Origin: Aquabacter cavernae
GTDB lineage: Bacteria > Pseudomonadota > Alphaproteobacteria > Rhizobiales > Xanthobacteraceae
NCBI RefSeq assembly: GCF_003993795.1
Contig: NZ_RWKV01000008.1
Location: forward strand, 744,001 to 808,000
Length of the DNA stretch: 64,000 bases
Reading direction: 5' to 3'
This document shows, piece by piece, positions 34,480 through 44,419 of the stretch. Made by a program: the position numbers and the translations under genes. Position 1 is the stretch's first letter, and the number at the start of each line of letters is the position of its first letter. The notes beneath the pieces were generated by a model. It searched no databases, had not been told where the DNA came from, and saw only the letters and a list, made by a program, of their open reading frames with translations.

Positions 34480-35520
34480 GTGGCGACATCCCCCTCCCCC
34501 GAGACCGCCGCGCCCGAGGCCGCCGCTCCCCAAAAACCCGAGGTGCCGGCCTCCAATTCCCGTTTCGCCCGTCTCGTCGCGGTGGTGATCGCCCTCGGCG
34601 TGTTCCTCTATTTCGTTCCGGGCCTCTTCATCGCCTATACCGAGGACGCCTATGTGCGGTCGGACTTCGTGGCGGTCGCCCCGGAGATATCGGGCATTGT
34701 GGAGACCGTCTCGGTTACCGACGATCAGGCGGTGGAGGTCGGGACGCCCCTGGCCATCATCGACACCCGCCCGTTCCAGCTCGAAGTGGAGCTGAAGCAG
34801 AAGCAGGTGGAAAGCGCCCGCGCCGCCGCCAAGGTCCAGAAGGACACCGAAGCCGTCCTCAACGCCAATCTCGATGCGGCCAAGGCTGGCCTGACCCTGG
34901 CCCAGCGCGAATATGACCGTGTCGCGGCCCTGGTGAAGGACCAGACCCTCTCCCAGGAGATGATGGACCGCACCACCGACCAGCGGCAGGCCGCCTCCGA
35001 CAAGGTGGAGCAGGCGGAGGCCCAGGTTCGGGTGAATTCCGGCGAAGTGACGGCCGCGCAGGCGCAGGTGGATATCGCCCAGGCCCAGCTCGCCATCGCC
35101 CAGTACAATCTCTCGCGCACCCGCATCACCGCCCCCGTGAAGGGCTATGTCACGAATCTCTCGCTCCGGCCCGGCGCCTATGCCAGCGAGGGCACGCCGC
35201 TGGTGGGCATCGTCGATGACACGCAATGGCGGATCATCGCCAACTTCAAGGAATATGTGGCGTCCGACCTGAAGCCCGGCATGCGCGCCTGGGTGTGGCT
35301 CGACAGCCATCCCTGGCACCTGTTCCCGGCCCGCGTCGCCGGCATCGGGCGCGGCATCGCGCGCGAGCAGCAGGCCGAGCGGCTTCTGCCTTATGTGGCC
35401 CCCACCACCGACTGGATCCGCCTCGCCCGCCGCATGCCGGTGACGCTGGTGCTCGATCCCCGGCCCGAGGGGCTTCCCCTCTTCATGGGGGCGGACGCCC
35501 GCGTCGTGCTGTTCCCGTGA
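34480..35520 (+). CDS. HlyD-family periplasmic adaptor of an exporter
   Basis: Membrane fusion protein of 346 residues from GTG 34480. An N-terminal low-complexity part is followed by one transmembrane helix (about residues 30-50, VVVIALGVFLYFVPGLF). The biotinyl-lipoyl-like hairpin domain comes next (EDAYVRSDFVAVAPEISG), then a long coiled-coil arm rich in Gln/Ala (VEQAEAQVRVNSGEV) and the barrel. Resembles EmrA/AaeA-type adaptors. The FUSC-type membrane protein starts 7 bp later, so the pair probably forms an aromatic-acid or hydrophobic-compound exporter like AaeAB. Confidence 0.88.
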   Translation: MATSPSPETAAPEAAAPQKPEVPASNSRFARLVAVVIALGVFLYFVPGLFIAYTEDAYVRSDFVAVAPEISGIVETVSVTDDQAVEVGTPLAIIDTRPFQLEVELKQKQVESARAAAKVQKDTEAVLNANLDAAKAGLTLAQREYDRVAALVKDQTLSQEMMDRTTDQRQAASDKVEQAEAQVRVNSGEVTAAQAQVDIAQAQLAIAQYNLSRTRITAPVKGYVTNLSLRPGAYASEGTPLVGIVDDTQWRIIANFKEYVASDLKPGMRAWVWLDSHPWHLFPARVAGIGRGIAREQQAERLLPYVAPTTDWIRLARRMPVTLVLDPRPEGLPLFMGADARVVLFP

Positions 35521-35527
35521 GGCGCCG

Positions 35528-36616
35528 GTGAAGCACCGCCATTACCACTATCGCTTCGGCGCCGCGCTGCGCCGGGAGCTGGGGGTATTGTCCGTCTCCG
35601 GCCCCACGGCCTCGCTCGCCTTCCGAACGGCCTTGTCCTGCGTGCTGGCCATGATCCTGGCCATGATGCTCCACCTGGATAATCCCTCCTGGGCGGGCAT
35701 CACCGGCCTTGCCATCATCCAGAAGGATTTCGCCGCCTCCTTCCTGCGCTCGGTGGACCGGTGCCTGGGCACGCTGGTGGGCGCGGCGGTGGGCTATGCG
35801 GGCGCCCATTTCGTCGCCGACCACTTCATGTTCCAGCTCATCTGCTTCGGCGCCGCCGTCTTCGGCATCTACGGCATCGAACGCACGACCCACGGCTATG
35901 CCGCCCTACTTGGCGCCATCACCGTCATCCTGGTGATGTTCGGCTCCCTCGGTGCCCCGGAGACAGCGCTGAACGTCGCCGTCTACCGGGCGCTGGAAAT
36001 CATCGTGGGCGTCGGCGTCTCGTTCGCGGTGGATGCCATCTTCGCCCCACCTTCGGCCCACAAGCCGGCCCCCGCCAAGCCCGGCATCTTCGTCCGTCCC
36101 ATCGACGAGGACCTGCTGATCACCGCCATTACCGGCGGCATCGCCATCGCCGTCATCCCGGTCATCTGGGAGAAGCTGCAGCTTCCCGGCCTCGGCCAGA
36201 CGCCCGTCACTGCCTTCGTGATCCTGGTGATGATGCGCCGCGAACCCATATGGGCCGCCGTGAACCGGCTGGCGGGCTGCATATTGGGCGGCGCCTATGG
36301 GCTGATCTGCATGCGCCTCGTGGGGGACAATATCGTCCCCTGGCTCGCTCTGCTCTTCCTCGGGCTCTACGTGACCTGTTACGTCAAGCACGGGGATGGG
36401 GACGCGGCCTATAGCGGCCATCAGGCGGGCATTGCCGTGATCATGGCCATGGTCCAGGGCCTCGCTCCCAGCCCGGATATCCTGCCCGCCATCGAACGGC
36501 TGGTGGGCATCATTGGCGGCCTTGTGGTGGTCGTGGTGGCGCAGGCCCTGCTGTGGCCGCTCGTGGCGCGAGCCCTGCCGCTGGTGCTCGGAACACGAGA
36601 AAAATCAGCGCCCTGA
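35528..36616 (+). CDS. FUSC-family inner-membrane transporter
   Basis: 362-residue multi-spanning membrane protein starting at GTG 35528. It shows the FUSC/YccS-AaeB pattern: an amphipathic N-terminal part, several helices (AFRTALSCVLAMILAMML, then GITGLAIIQKDFAASFLR), the conserved RCLGTLVGAAVGY, and a second half repeating the layout after a cytoplasmic linker (MRREPIWAAVNRLAGCILGG). It is shorter than AaeB (about 650), having only one cytoplasmic insert. Probable partner of the HlyD-type adaptor upstream; substrate unknown. Confidence 0.85.
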   Translation: MKHRHYHYRFGAALRRELGVLSVSGPTASLAFRTALSCVLAMILAMMLHLDNPSWAGITGLAIIQKDFAASFLRSVDRCLGTLVGAAVGYAGAHFVADHFMFQLICFGAAVFGIYGIERTTHGYAALLGAITVILVMFGSLGAPETALNVAVYRALEIIVGVGVSFAVDAIFAPPSAHKPAPAKPGIFVRPIDEDLLITAITGGIAIAVIPVIWEKLQLPGLGQTPVTAFVILVMMRREPIWAAVNRLAGCILGGAYGLICMRLVGDNIVPWLALLFLGLYVTCYVKHGDGDAAYSGHQAGIAVIMAMVQGLAPSPDILPAIERLVGIIGGLVVVVVAQALLWPLVARALPLVLGTREKSAP

Positions 36617-36910
36617 GGGGTTCGCCTTCGCCTTTGGGATAAGGCCGCATGCCATTTTCATATGGCAGCCTTGGTATTAGAAAGCGCTTACAGAAGACTC
36701 AAGGACCAGGGGCCTTGCGGGTTTCATCCGCGAGCCCTTGGGCAAGCCCCGCGCGGCGCCGCAGCGAAGTTCGCCCGGCATCGATCAAGATGGGGCGAAC
36801 GGCATCAGAGGAAGCGTCATCTCGGATCACGGGCGTCACCCAATGGTCCGGCCAGCGGCAGTGCTGCGCCGGCTTCCGGTCCTCGGATTTCAAACCCGGA
36901 ACTGATCCAT

Positions 36911-38302
36911 ATGAGCTTTCTCATCTGTCTCGGCGCGCTCGCCTTCCTGATGTTCGTGGCCTATCGCGGCTTCAGCGTCATCCTGTTTGCCCCGGTGGCG
37001 GCGCTCGCCGCCGTCCTCCTCACCGACCCGTCCGCCGTTCCGGTCCTCTATACCGGCCTGTTCATGGAACGGATGGTGGGCTTCCTGAAGCTCTATTTCC
37101 CGCTCTTCCTGCTGGGCGCCGTGTTCGGCAAGGTCATCGAGCTGTCCGGCTTCTCCCGCGCCATCGTCTCGGCCATCATCCGCATTCTCGGCGCGGGGCA
37201 GGCGATCCTCGCCATCGTGCTGGTGGGCGCGGTGCTCACCTATGGCGGCGTATCGCTGTTCGTGGTGGTGTTCGCGGTCTATCCGTTCGGCGCCGAATTG
37301 TTCCGGCAGGTGGGCATCCCCAAGCGCCTGCTGCCGGCCACCGTCGCGCTGGGTGCCTTCTCCTTCACCATGGATACCCTGCCGGGCACCCCGCAGATCC
37401 AGAACATCATCCCCACCACCTTCTTCCACACCACGGCCTATGCGGCGCCCATCCTCGGCTTCGTGGGCTCGGCCTTCATGCTGGTGCTGGGCGTCGGCTA
37501 TCTGGAGTTCCGGCGGCGCCAGGCCCTGCGCAAGGGCGAAGGCTACGGGGCGGGGCACACCAACGAGCCCGAGGCCAATACCGGCGAGGTGGGCATCCAT
37601 CCCCTCATCGCCATCCTGCCGCTGTTCGTGGTCGGCATTTCCAACCTGGTCCTCGGCTGGCTGATCCCGCTCCATTACGGCGAGACGGCCCGCGCCCTGC
37701 TGACCCCCGGCACGCCGGAAATCTCGCTGGGCGTGAAGTCGGTGGCGGCCATCTGGTCGGTGGCCGGCGCGCTGCTGCTGGGTATCCTGACCGTGTTCCT
37801 GTTCGCCTTCCGCCGCGTCGCGGGCCAATTCGCCATCGGCACCCAGGCGGCGGTTTCGGGCGCGCTGCTGGCGGGCCTCAACACAGCGTCGGAATACGGC
37901 TTCGGCGCCGTCATCGCCGCCCTGCCCGGCTTCCTCGTCATCCGCGACGCGCTCAGCGCCATTCCCAATCCGCTGGTGAACGAGGCCATCTCCATCACGG
38001 CGCTGGCGGGTATCACGGGGTCCGCATCCGGCGGCCTGTCCATTGCGCTCGCGGCCATGTCGGAACAGTTCATCGCCGCGGCCAATGCGGCGGGCATTCC
38101 CATGGAAGTGCTGCACCGGGTGGCATCCATGGCCTCCGGCGGCATGGACACCCTGCCCCATAACGGCGCGGTGATCACGCTGCTGGCGGTCTGCGGCCTC
38201 ACGCATCGGCAGTCTTATGGCGACATCTTTGCCATCACCCTGGTGAAGACCGCTGCCGTGTTCTTCGTGATCGGCTTCTACTACCTCACCGGCCTCTACT
38301 GA
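36911..38302 (+). CDS. GntP-family permease
   Basis: Inner-membrane H+ symporter family for gluconate, hydroxybutyrate and related organic acids. ATG 36911 gives 463 residues with 11-13 predicted helices; the in-frame extension upstream lacks hydrophobic character and is rejected. Family-like elements are FAVYPFGAELFRQ, TMDTLPGTPQIQNIIPTTFF, and the C-terminal GITGSASGGLSIALAAM and ASGGMDTLPHNGAVITLL. The last patterns are seen in the branch annotated as D-beta-hydroxybutyrate permeases, but the substrate cannot be fixed here. A 294-bp upstream region holds one short palindrome (GCCAT-N6-ATGGC), and a strong terminator follows. Confidence 0.87.
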   Translation: MSFLICLGALAFLMFVAYRGFSVILFAPVAALAAVLLTDPSAVPVLYTGLFMERMVGFLKLYFPLFLLGAVFGKVIELSGFSRAIVSAIIRILGAGQAILAIVLVGAVLTYGGVSLFVVVFAVYPFGAELFRQVGIPKRLLPATVALGAFSFTMDTLPGTPQIQNIIPTTFFHTTAYAAPILGFVGSAFMLVLGVGYLEFRRRQALRKGEGYGAGHTNEPEANTGEVGIHPLIAILPLFVVGISNLVLGWLIPLHYGETARALLTPGTPEISLGVKSVAAIWSVAGALLLGILTVFLFAFRRVAGQFAIGTQAAVSGALLAGLNTASEYGFGAVIAALPGFLVIRDALSAIPNPLVNEAISITALAGITGSASGGLSIALAAMSEQFIAAANAAGIPMEVLHRVASMASGGMDTLPHNGAVITLLAVCGLTHRQSYGDIFAITLVKTAAVFFVIGFYYLTGLY

Positions 38303-38309
38303 AAACAGA

Positions 38310-38346
38310 ACGGGCGCGCCGACCGGAAGGCGGCGCGCCCGTTTTT
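38310..38346 (+). terminator. terminator after GntP-family gene
   Basis: GC-rich hairpin (GGGCGCGCCG and its complement, 9-nt loop) directly followed by GTTTTT, 8 bp after the stop codon. Also lies between the convergent permease gene and metG. Confidence 0.92.
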
Positions 38347-38386
38347 CCTCGTTCTACCGTCGTCTGGAACGAACGGGCGTGAAGCC

Positions 38387-39943
38387 TCAGGCCGTGGCCT
38401 CGGGCTCCACATAGCGGGGGAACACCCCAACCGGCGCGGGCAGCGTGCCGCCGGACGCCAGCCGATGCGCCGCGCCGAGGCGGGCAAAGTCCCGCTCGCT
38501 CTCCGGGAGGGCCAGAAGGTCCAAAAGCTTTCCGGCACTCACGGGCATGACCGGCTGGGCGAGGATGCCGACCTGCCGGATGACTTCGGCCGTCACCCAC
38601 AGCACGGTGCCCATCTTCGCCGGGTCCGTCTTGCGCAGGGCCCAGGGCGCGGCGGCGGCGAAATAGCGGTTCGCCTCCGCCACCACGTTCCAAACCGCCG
38701 CCAGATAGTGGTGGATAGCCTGGACCTCCATGGCCTCCCGCGCCTTCTCCAGCATGCCGTCTGCGAGCGCCAGCATGGCCTCATCCTCCGGCGACAGCGG
38801 ACCGGGCTCGGGCACCACGCCATCCAGATTCTTCGCGATCATGGACAAAGAGCGCTGGGCGAGATTGCCCAGGTCGTTGGCGAGGTCCGCATTCATGCGC
38901 AAGACGATGGCCTCGTGGCTATAGGAGCCATCCTGGCCGAACGACACCTCGCGCAGGAAGAAATAGCGCACCGGATCCACGCCGTAGGCGGACACGAGGT
39001 CGAACGGATCGACCACATTGCCCACGGACTTGGACATCTTCTCTCCCCGGTTGAACAGGAAGCCGTGGCCGAACACCCGCTCGGGCACTGCGAGCCCCGC
39101 GGACCACAGGAAGGCCGGCCAATAGACCGCGTGGAAGCGGATGATGTCCTTGCCGATCACATGCAGGTTCGCCGGCCAATACGTGCGGAACAGCTCGCCT
39201 TCCGTGTCGGGATAGCCCAGCGCGGTGATGTAATTGGTAAGCGCGTCCACCCACACATACATGATGTGCTTGGGATCTCCGGGCACGGGGATGCCCCAGT
39301 CGAACGTGGTGCGCGAGATGGAGAGATCCTGGAGCCCGCCCGACACGAAGCTCACCACCTCGTTGCGGCGCGCCTCCGGCATGATGAAGCCGGGATTGGC
39401 CGCGTAGAAGTCGAGCAGCTTCTGCTGGTAGGCGGAGAGGCGGAAGAAATAGCTGTCCTCCTCCACCCATTCCACCGGCGTGCCCTGGGGACCGAGCCGC
39501 ACGCCGTCCGGGTTCAGCGTGGTCTCGTCCTCGGCGTAATAGGCTTCATCCCGCACCGAATACCAGCCGGCATAGGTGGATTTATAGATGTCGCCATTGG
39601 CGGCCATCTTCTCCCAGATGGCCTGGGCGGAGGCGCGGTGGCGCTCTTCCGTGGTGCGGATGAAATCGTCATTGGAGAGGCCGAAGCCCTCCACCATGGC
39701 CTTGAACCGGGGCACGTTCCGGTCCAGCAGCTCACGCGGGGTGAGACCCGCCTTCTGCGCCGTCTGGAGCATCTTGATGCCGTGCTCGTCGGTGCCGGTC
39801 AGGAAGCGCACGTCATAGCCGTCGAGGCGCTTGAACCGCGCGATGCAGTCGGTCGCGATGGCCTCATAGGCATGGCCCATGTGCGGCACGCCATTGGGAT
39901 AGGCGATGGCGGTGGTGATGTAGAAGGGCTGCTTGGACGACAT
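38387..39943 (-). CDS. metG: methionyl-tRNA synthetase
   Basis: Class I aminoacyl-tRNA synthetase charging tRNA-Met. The 518-residue product carries the HIGH-type motif HMGHAYE (about residues 21-27) and the KMSKS loop within EKMSKSVGN. It is the short form without a C-terminal tRNA-binding EMAP domain and seemingly without the CxxC zinc knuckle, as is usual in alphaproteobacteria. It is the last gene of the rlpA-...-holB-metG run, 77 bp after holB. The tatD-type nuclease gene that often follows metG in this group is absent here. Confidence 0.97.
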   Translation of the reverse strand: MSSKQPFYITTAIAYPNGVPHMGHAYEAIATDCIARFKRLDGYDVRFLTGTDEHGIKMLQTAQKAGLTPRELLDRNVPRFKAMVEGFGLSNDDFIRTTEERHRASAQAIWEKMAANGDIYKSTYAGWYSVRDEAYYAEDETTLNPDGVRLGPQGTPVEWVEEDSYFFRLSAYQQKLLDFYAANPGFIMPEARRNEVVSFVSGGLQDLSISRTTFDWGIPVPGDPKHIMYVWVDALTNYITALGYPDTEGELFRTYWPANLHVIGKDIIRFHAVYWPAFLWSAGLAVPERVFGHGFLFNRGEKMSKSVGNVVDPFDLVSAYGVDPVRYFFLREVSFGQDGSYSHEAIVLRMNADLANDLGNLAQRSLSMIAKNLDGVVPEPGPLSPEDEAMLALADGMLEKAREAMEVQAIHHYLAAVWNVVAEANRYFAAAAPWALRKTDPAKMGTVLWVTAEVIRQVGILAQPVMPVSAGKLLDLLALPESERDFARLGAAHRLASGGTLPAPVGVFPRYVEPEATA

Positions 39944-40020
39944 GGGCCCCTGTCCGGTCTGGAGACGCCCAATACATCCGGCATCGGGCGATCTTGAGAA
40001 CCCGCCTCGCGCGCCGCGAT

Positions 40021-41049
40021 TTATGCGCGCGCGGCATCCGCGAGTTCGGTGAAGATGCGGAAGACCAGCGCCTTGCGGTCAAGATTGAAGGTGTCCGCTT
40101 CGGCAGCCGTCCGCCGCACCTTCTCCCACACCTCGCCCAGGCGAACAAGGCGGCGCCGGTCCCAGCGCCCCTCCGTGACGACGCCCGCGATCCAGTCGCT
40201 CACCGCTTCCACGAACAGGTCGAGCCCGTCCGCCCGGTCGCCCTGGAGGCGCGCGCCCAAAGCGTGCATCTCCTCCATGCGCGCGTCGGGCATCTGGTCC
40301 AGCAGGCGCAAGGTCGCCGCACGCACCTCCAGGCCGGCGCCCCGCGCCAGGACGAGGCCGCGCCGCACGCTGCCATCAGCCGACGCAGCGGCGGCCGCGA
40401 GCGCAGCGGGGTCGATATCCTCCACCTCGGGGCCGAGCCCCTGGAGCGCGGTCAGAACATCACTGTCAGACAGGGCGCGCAGACGCACCATGCGGGTGCG
40501 CGAGCGGATGGTGGGCAGGACACGGCCGGGCGAATGGCAGACCAGCAGGAACAGCGCGCGCGGCGGCGGCTCCTCCAGAGTCTTCAGCAGGGCATTGGCG
40601 CCGAAGGCATTGAGATCATCCACGGCATCCACGATGCAGACCCGCCAGCCCCCGCCCGCGGCGGTGGCGCCGAAGAAGGCCCGCACCCGGCGCACCATTT
40701 CGGCCGGAATGACGGTGGGCACCTTCTCGTACTCTCCCTCCGCCGCGCGGCGCAGCACGAGGAGGTCGGGATGGGTGAGCGCTGCCACCTGCCGAAAGGC
40801 GGGATGGCCCTCCGCCAGCTCGAAATCATGCTGGTCCGCGGGCGCATGCCCTCCCGCCAGGACAAAGCGGGCGATGCGATAGGCGAGCGTCGCCTTGCCG
40901 ATGCCTTCCGGGCCGCCGATGAGTAAAGCGTGGGGAAACCGGCCGCTGCGCCAATCCGCCATGAGATCGGCCTCATGGGCCGCATGTCCCACGAGCACCG
41001 AACGGGTGCGCGGATGAGGGGCGCCGGGAAGAAGATCGCCCTCGCTCAT
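40021..41049 (-). CDS. holB: DNA polymerase III delta-prime subunit
   Basis: Clamp-loader subunit, 342 residues. The AAA+ core has the Walker [11 protein letters not shown] near residue 45, and the sensor region reads [19 protein letters not shown], typical of HolB. The family-like [11 protein letters not shown] follows. ATG 41049 overlaps the tmk stop, a common alphaproteobacterial arrangement. The zinc-binding cysteines found in gamma/tau are not evident, which is normal for alphaproteobacterial HolB. Confidence 0.94.
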   Translation of the reverse strand: MSEGDLLPGAPHPRTRSVLVGHAAHEADLMADWRSGRFPHALLIGGPEGIGKATLAYRIARFVLAGGHAPADQHDFELAEGHPAFRQVAALTHPDLLVLRRAAEGEYEKVPTVIPAEMVRRVRAFFGATAAGGGWRVCIVDAVDDLNAFGANALLKTLEEPPPRALFLLVCHSPGRVLPTIRSRTRMVRLRALSDSDVLTALQGLGPEVEDIDPAALAAAAASADGSVRRGLVLARGAGLEVRAATLRLLDQMPDARMEEMHALGARLQGDRADGLDLFVEAVSDWIAGVVTEGRWDRRRLVRLGEVWEKVRRTAAEADTFNLDRKALVFRIFTELADAARA

Positions 41050-41711
41050 GCGGGCACCGTTTCCGACAGGGCCTCGGGGAAGCGCGCGCGCACCGCCTTG
41101 GCGATGTCGATCGCGACCATGTCCGGCTGACGCCCGGCATCAACAACCACGCACCGTTCCGGATCCGCTCCAGCCAATTCCAGGAAGGCCGTTCGCACGG
41201 CCTGATGGAAGGCCATGCCCTCGCGCTCGAAGCGATCTCCCACCTGCCCCTGCGCGCGGGCGGCGGCGCGGGCCAGCCCTGCCTCGGAGGAGATATCCAG
41301 CAGCAGCGTCAGGTCCGGCCGGGCCGGGCCAATCGCAACCTGTTCCAGGGCGTTGAGAAGCGGGGCTTCCACTTGCCCCACGGCGCCCTGATAGACGCGG
41401 GTGGAATCAATGAAGCGGTCGCAGATCACCCACTGGCCACGCGCCAGAGCGGGCGCGATGGTCCGGTCCACATGATCGGCACGAGCGGCGGCGAACAGCA
41501 GGGCTTCCACGTCCGACCCATAGGGCTTCACCGCCCCCCCGAGCAGCGCCGCGCGAACGGCTTCCGCGCCGGGAGACCCACCCGGTTCGCGGGTCAGGAC
41601 AACATCGAGGCCATGGGAGCGAAGACGCTCGGCGAGCCGCTTCGCCTGGGTGGACTTGCCGCTTCCCTCACCCCCTTCGAGCGTGATGAAGCGACCGCGC
41701 GGGGAACTCAT
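41046..41711 (-). CDS. tmk: thymidylate kinase
   Basis: Phosphorylates dTMP to dTDP. The 221-residue product starts at ATG 41711, overlapping the stop of the carboxypeptidase-like gene (ATGA), and opens SPRGRFITLEGGEGSGKSTQ with the P-loop GGEGSGKST. The DR(F/Y) motif is present as CDRFIDSTRVYQG, and the lid region contains DRFERE. A longer in-frame extension upstream is a shadow of the neighbouring gene and was rejected. Confidence 0.96.
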   Translation of the reverse strand: MSSPRGRFITLEGGEGSGKSTQAKRLAERLRSHGLDVVLTREPGGSPGAEAVRAALLGGAVKPYGSDVEALLFAAARADHVDRTIAPALARGQWVICDRFIDSTRVYQGAVGQVEAPLLNALEQVAIGPARPDLTLLLDISSEAGLARAAARAQGQVGDRFEREGMAFHQAVRTAFLELAGADPERCVVVDAGRQPDMVAIDIAKAVRARFPEALSETVPA

Positions 41712-42946
41712 TTGCCGATCTTCGCCAGGACCTTCTGGCCGAGATCGCGCGCCGCATCGCCCACCAGCACACCGGCGCCGTCCACGGCGCGCTGCCAGAG
41801 AGTGCCCACCGGCACGTCCTCGGTGGTGACCAGCGGCACCTCCATGACCTTGAGCGGGCCACGGGAAATTTCCAGCTGGGCGATTTCCGTCCCCTTGGCG
41901 ACGGGCGCCTTCAGCGGGCCGGTATAGGTGACCTTGGCCACCAGCTTGTCCTGGCTGTTGCGCGGCATCAGCAGCGTGACGGGACCACGCGCCGCGAGCG
42001 CCACGCTGCCCTGCGTGCCGCCGAACACGGTGGCGCGTCCGATCTCCGCATCCGCGGCGAAAAGCTGGCGATGCTCGAAGGAGTGGAAGCCCCATTCCAG
42101 AAGCCGCTTGGCTTCGTCGATGCGTTCCTTCTCGCTCTTCGCCCCCATCACCACCACGATCAGCCGCTGATTGTTCTGGAGCGCGGAGCCGACGAGATGA
42201 TATCCGCCGTCCTTGATCCAGGCGACCTGCAGGCCATCCGCGCCGACACCCGCATTCAGGAGCACATTGCGGTTGCGCTGCTTGACCTTGCTCCACTCGA
42301 TGTCCGGCACCGAGAACATGGGATAGAGGCTAGGGAAGGTGCGGATGATGTAGCGCGAGATCTGCGCCATATCCCGAGCCGTGGACTTTTGCGCGGGATC
42401 GGCAAAGCCCGTGGAATTGCGGAAATCGGAGCCGGTGAGGCCGAGCTGCTGCCCCGCCTCGTTCATCTTGAGCGCGAAGGCGCTCTCCGTCCCGGCCACG
42501 CCTTCGGCCAGCGCGATGGCGGCGTCGTTGCCGCCCACCGTGATCATGCCGATGAGCAGGTCACCCACGCGGGTGGCGCTCTTCACGGGCACGAACATGG
42601 CCGCGCCGCCGGACGGACCGCCGCCGCGACGCCAGGCATTCTCGCTGACGATGAAGGTTGTATCGGTATTGATCTTGTTCAGCCGGATCTCGTCGAACAC
42701 GACGAGGGCGGTCATGACCTTTACCGTTCCGCCGGGCGCGAACGGCTTCTCGCTGTCCTTCTCGAACAGGATGGCGCCCGTGGCGAAGTCCACGAGAATG
42801 GCGCTGGGCGCGGGGGTCTGGAACGCGCTCTGCGCGGCCACCCCGGAAACGGCGAGGGCGGACAGCGCAACAGCGGCGGAAAGCCTCGCGGCGCCCGCAC
42901 GAACCTTGCGGAACACGCGCGAGAAAGAGCCCTCAGCGCCCGCCAT
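41708..42946 (-). CDS. D-alanyl-D-alanine carboxypeptidase homologue lacking catalytic motifs
   Basis: Full-length DacA/DacF-type protein (412 residues, signal peptide ending near VSGVAAQS). The fold signatures are kept: SENAWRRGGGPSGGAAMF, the following GGNDAAIALAEGVAG, the DGL segment and a C-terminal PBP5-like domain. All three active-site motifs are changed: SxxK is G73-T-V-K76, SxN is G138-G-N140, and KTG is Q240-V-A242. The spacings between them match active PBP5. It therefore looks like a secreted pseudo-peptidase that may bind peptidoglycan or regulate another enzyme. The ATG lies inside the 3' end of rlpA, and the stop overlaps tmk. Confidence 0.9.
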   Translation of the reverse strand: MAGAEGSFSRVFRKVRAGAARLSAAVALSALAVSGVAAQSAFQTPAPSAILVDFATGAILFEKDSEKPFAPGGTVKVMTALVVFDEIRLNKINTDTTFIVSENAWRRGGGPSGGAAMFVPVKSATRVGDLLIGMITVGGNDAAIALAEGVAGTESAFALKMNEAGQQLGLTGSDFRNSTGFADPAQKSTARDMAQISRYIIRTFPSLYPMFSVPDIEWSKVKQRNRNVLLNAGVGADGLQVAWIKDGGYHLVGSALQNNQRLIVVVMGAKSEKERIDEAKRLLEWGFHSFEHRQLFAADAEIGRATVFGGTQGSVALAARGPVTLLMPRNSQDKLVAKVTYTGPLKAPVAKGTEIAQLEISRGPLKVMEVPLVTTEDVPVGTLWQRAVDGAGVLVGDAARDLGQKVLAKIGK

Positions 42947-43892
42947 CGACCGAGACGCCCGAATAGCTGAGGCCGGAAACAGGCGCGGCGCCGGCGGACC
43001 AGCCCACGGCGGCAAAGGTGGTGCGGACCGGAGCGGGATCCACCGGGCGGAAGCTGGACGCAGCCTGGGCCGTGGTGCGAGAGGAGGCAGCCGGCGCGGC
43101 GGGAACCTGCGTACTCGCCATCTGGGCCACCTCGCGATCCAGTTCATGACCCAGATCATAGGGACGCTGCGAGGGCATGGGGACGGCGCCCTCGGACATG
43201 GTCGCCGGCATCGCGCGCGGCAGCGACGGCACGAAAGGCGTGGCGGAGGCCACCATGACGGCGGAACCGGAGGGCAACTCGGCCGGCACATCGTCGCGCA
43301 GCGAGGCCATCAGCACGCGGTCGTCGGAGCCTTCCAGAGGCGCACGGCCCACATATTCCACCTTGACCTGGGTGATGCCGCTGCTCTGGAAGCCGAGCAA
43401 GTCCGCCGTCTTGTGGGAGACGTCGATAATGCGGTCCCCATGGTAGGGGCCGCGATTATTCACGCGCACGATGATCGATTTGTCGTTCTTCAAATTGGTG
43501 ACGCGCACATAAGACGGCATGGGAAGCGTCGGATGCGCAGCACTGATGCTATTACGGTCGAAAATCTCGCCATTGGCCGTGAGCCGCCCGTGGAACGCAT
43601 CGCTATAGTAGGACGCGGTGCCGATGGCCTTATAATTGGGATTTTCCGCAGGGTAATAGGTCCGGCCGGCGATCTTGTAAGGCTTTCCAACGCGATAGGC
43701 GCCGGTCCCCTTCGGGATGGGGGCGCCATCCGCCACGACGCGCGGGCTGGCCGAGACACCGTATTTCGGATCGATCTTGGAGAGAAGGGAATTGCCGCCG
43801 CTGCAGCCGGCCAGCGCAAGACACAACATGCTCACACCCAGTGCGCCACTGAGGGCGCGGGGGCCGAGGCCAGTCTCAGTCTCTCGCGTCAT
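42933..43892 (-). CDS. rlpA: septal ring lytic transglycosylase RlpA family lipoprotein
   Basis: RlpA cleaves glycan strands lacking stem peptides during septation. ATG 43892 gives 319 residues with a signal peptide and lipobox LALAGC. The double-psi beta-barrel domain follows (GTASYYSDAFHGRLTANGE, then IVRVNNRGPYHGDRIIDVS), containing the catalytic-type E and D/H positions. The C-terminal part is Ala/Ser/Pro-rich, and I see no clear SPOR domain. It overlaps the carboxypeptidase-like gene by 14 bp, suggesting a joint envelope role. Confidence 0.92.
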   Translation of the reverse strand: MTRETETGLGPRALSGALGVSMLCLALAGCSGGNSLLSKIDPKYGVSASPRVVADGAPIPKGTGAYRVGKPYKIAGRTYYPAENPNYKAIGTASYYSDAFHGRLTANGEIFDRNSISAAHPTLPMPSYVRVTNLKNDKSIIVRVNNRGPYHGDRIIDVSHKTADLLGFQSSGITQVKVEYVGRAPLEGSDDRVLMASLRDDVPAELPSGSAVMVASATPFVPSLPRAMPATMSEGAVPMPSQRPYDLGHELDREVAQMASTQVPAAPAASSRTTAQAASSFRPVDPAPVRTTFAAVGWSAGAAPVSGLSYSGVSVDGGR

Positions 43893-44329
43893 GTGCGTCC
43901 TGTTCCCTTGCGAAACGGCAACTGACCGACTCGCCGATCCAATCCCTTGGAGCGCCATAGTTTATGGCATGGCACCGGCCCGTTGGACAGAAGTGTGTCG
44001 GACAAGGCGGCAAAAATGCGGCACGCCTATGCCCATGGTAAACAAAGCGTTGCACGCGGCCGCCTTGCCTTAACATTAACAGACAGGCCGCATGTGCCTG
44101 TCACCTAAGGGAAAACGGCACAGGCGACGAATCTTCCAAAAGCCGGACGATATGACGGCCACCCGTCGAGGGATCTGCCATTCGACAACCTCAACCTGGG
44201 CGCGCAGAAGGCACACCCAGTGACTCGCAACAATCCCGCAGCCAACCGGATGTGAAGCGAAGCCGGAAATCCGACTTCGAAAGCCGACTTGGGGAACGGC
44301 GCGACTTGGTTTAAGCAGACGCACCGGCT
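43893..44329. other. non-coding stretch between rlpA and tRNA-Ser
   Basis: 437 bp with no convincing gene on either strand. It should hold the rlpA promoter. A 7-bp hairpin GACAGGC-N7-GCCTGTC lies near 44081-44101; no T-run follows. Nothing else stands out. Confidence 0.6.
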
Positions 44330-44419
44330 GGAAGGGTGGCCGAGTGGTTTAAGGCAGCGGTCTTGAAAACCGCCGTGGGTGCAAGCCCACCGTGGGTTCG
44401 AATCCCACCCCTTCCGCCA
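44330..44419 (+). tRNA. tRNA-Ser (anticodon TGA)
   Basis: Complete class II tRNA with long variable arm. The acceptor stem GGAAGGG pairs with CCCTTCC, followed by discriminator G and an encoded CCA. The anticodon loop reads CTTGAAA, and the T-loop GGTTCGAATCC is standard. Confidence 0.97.
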
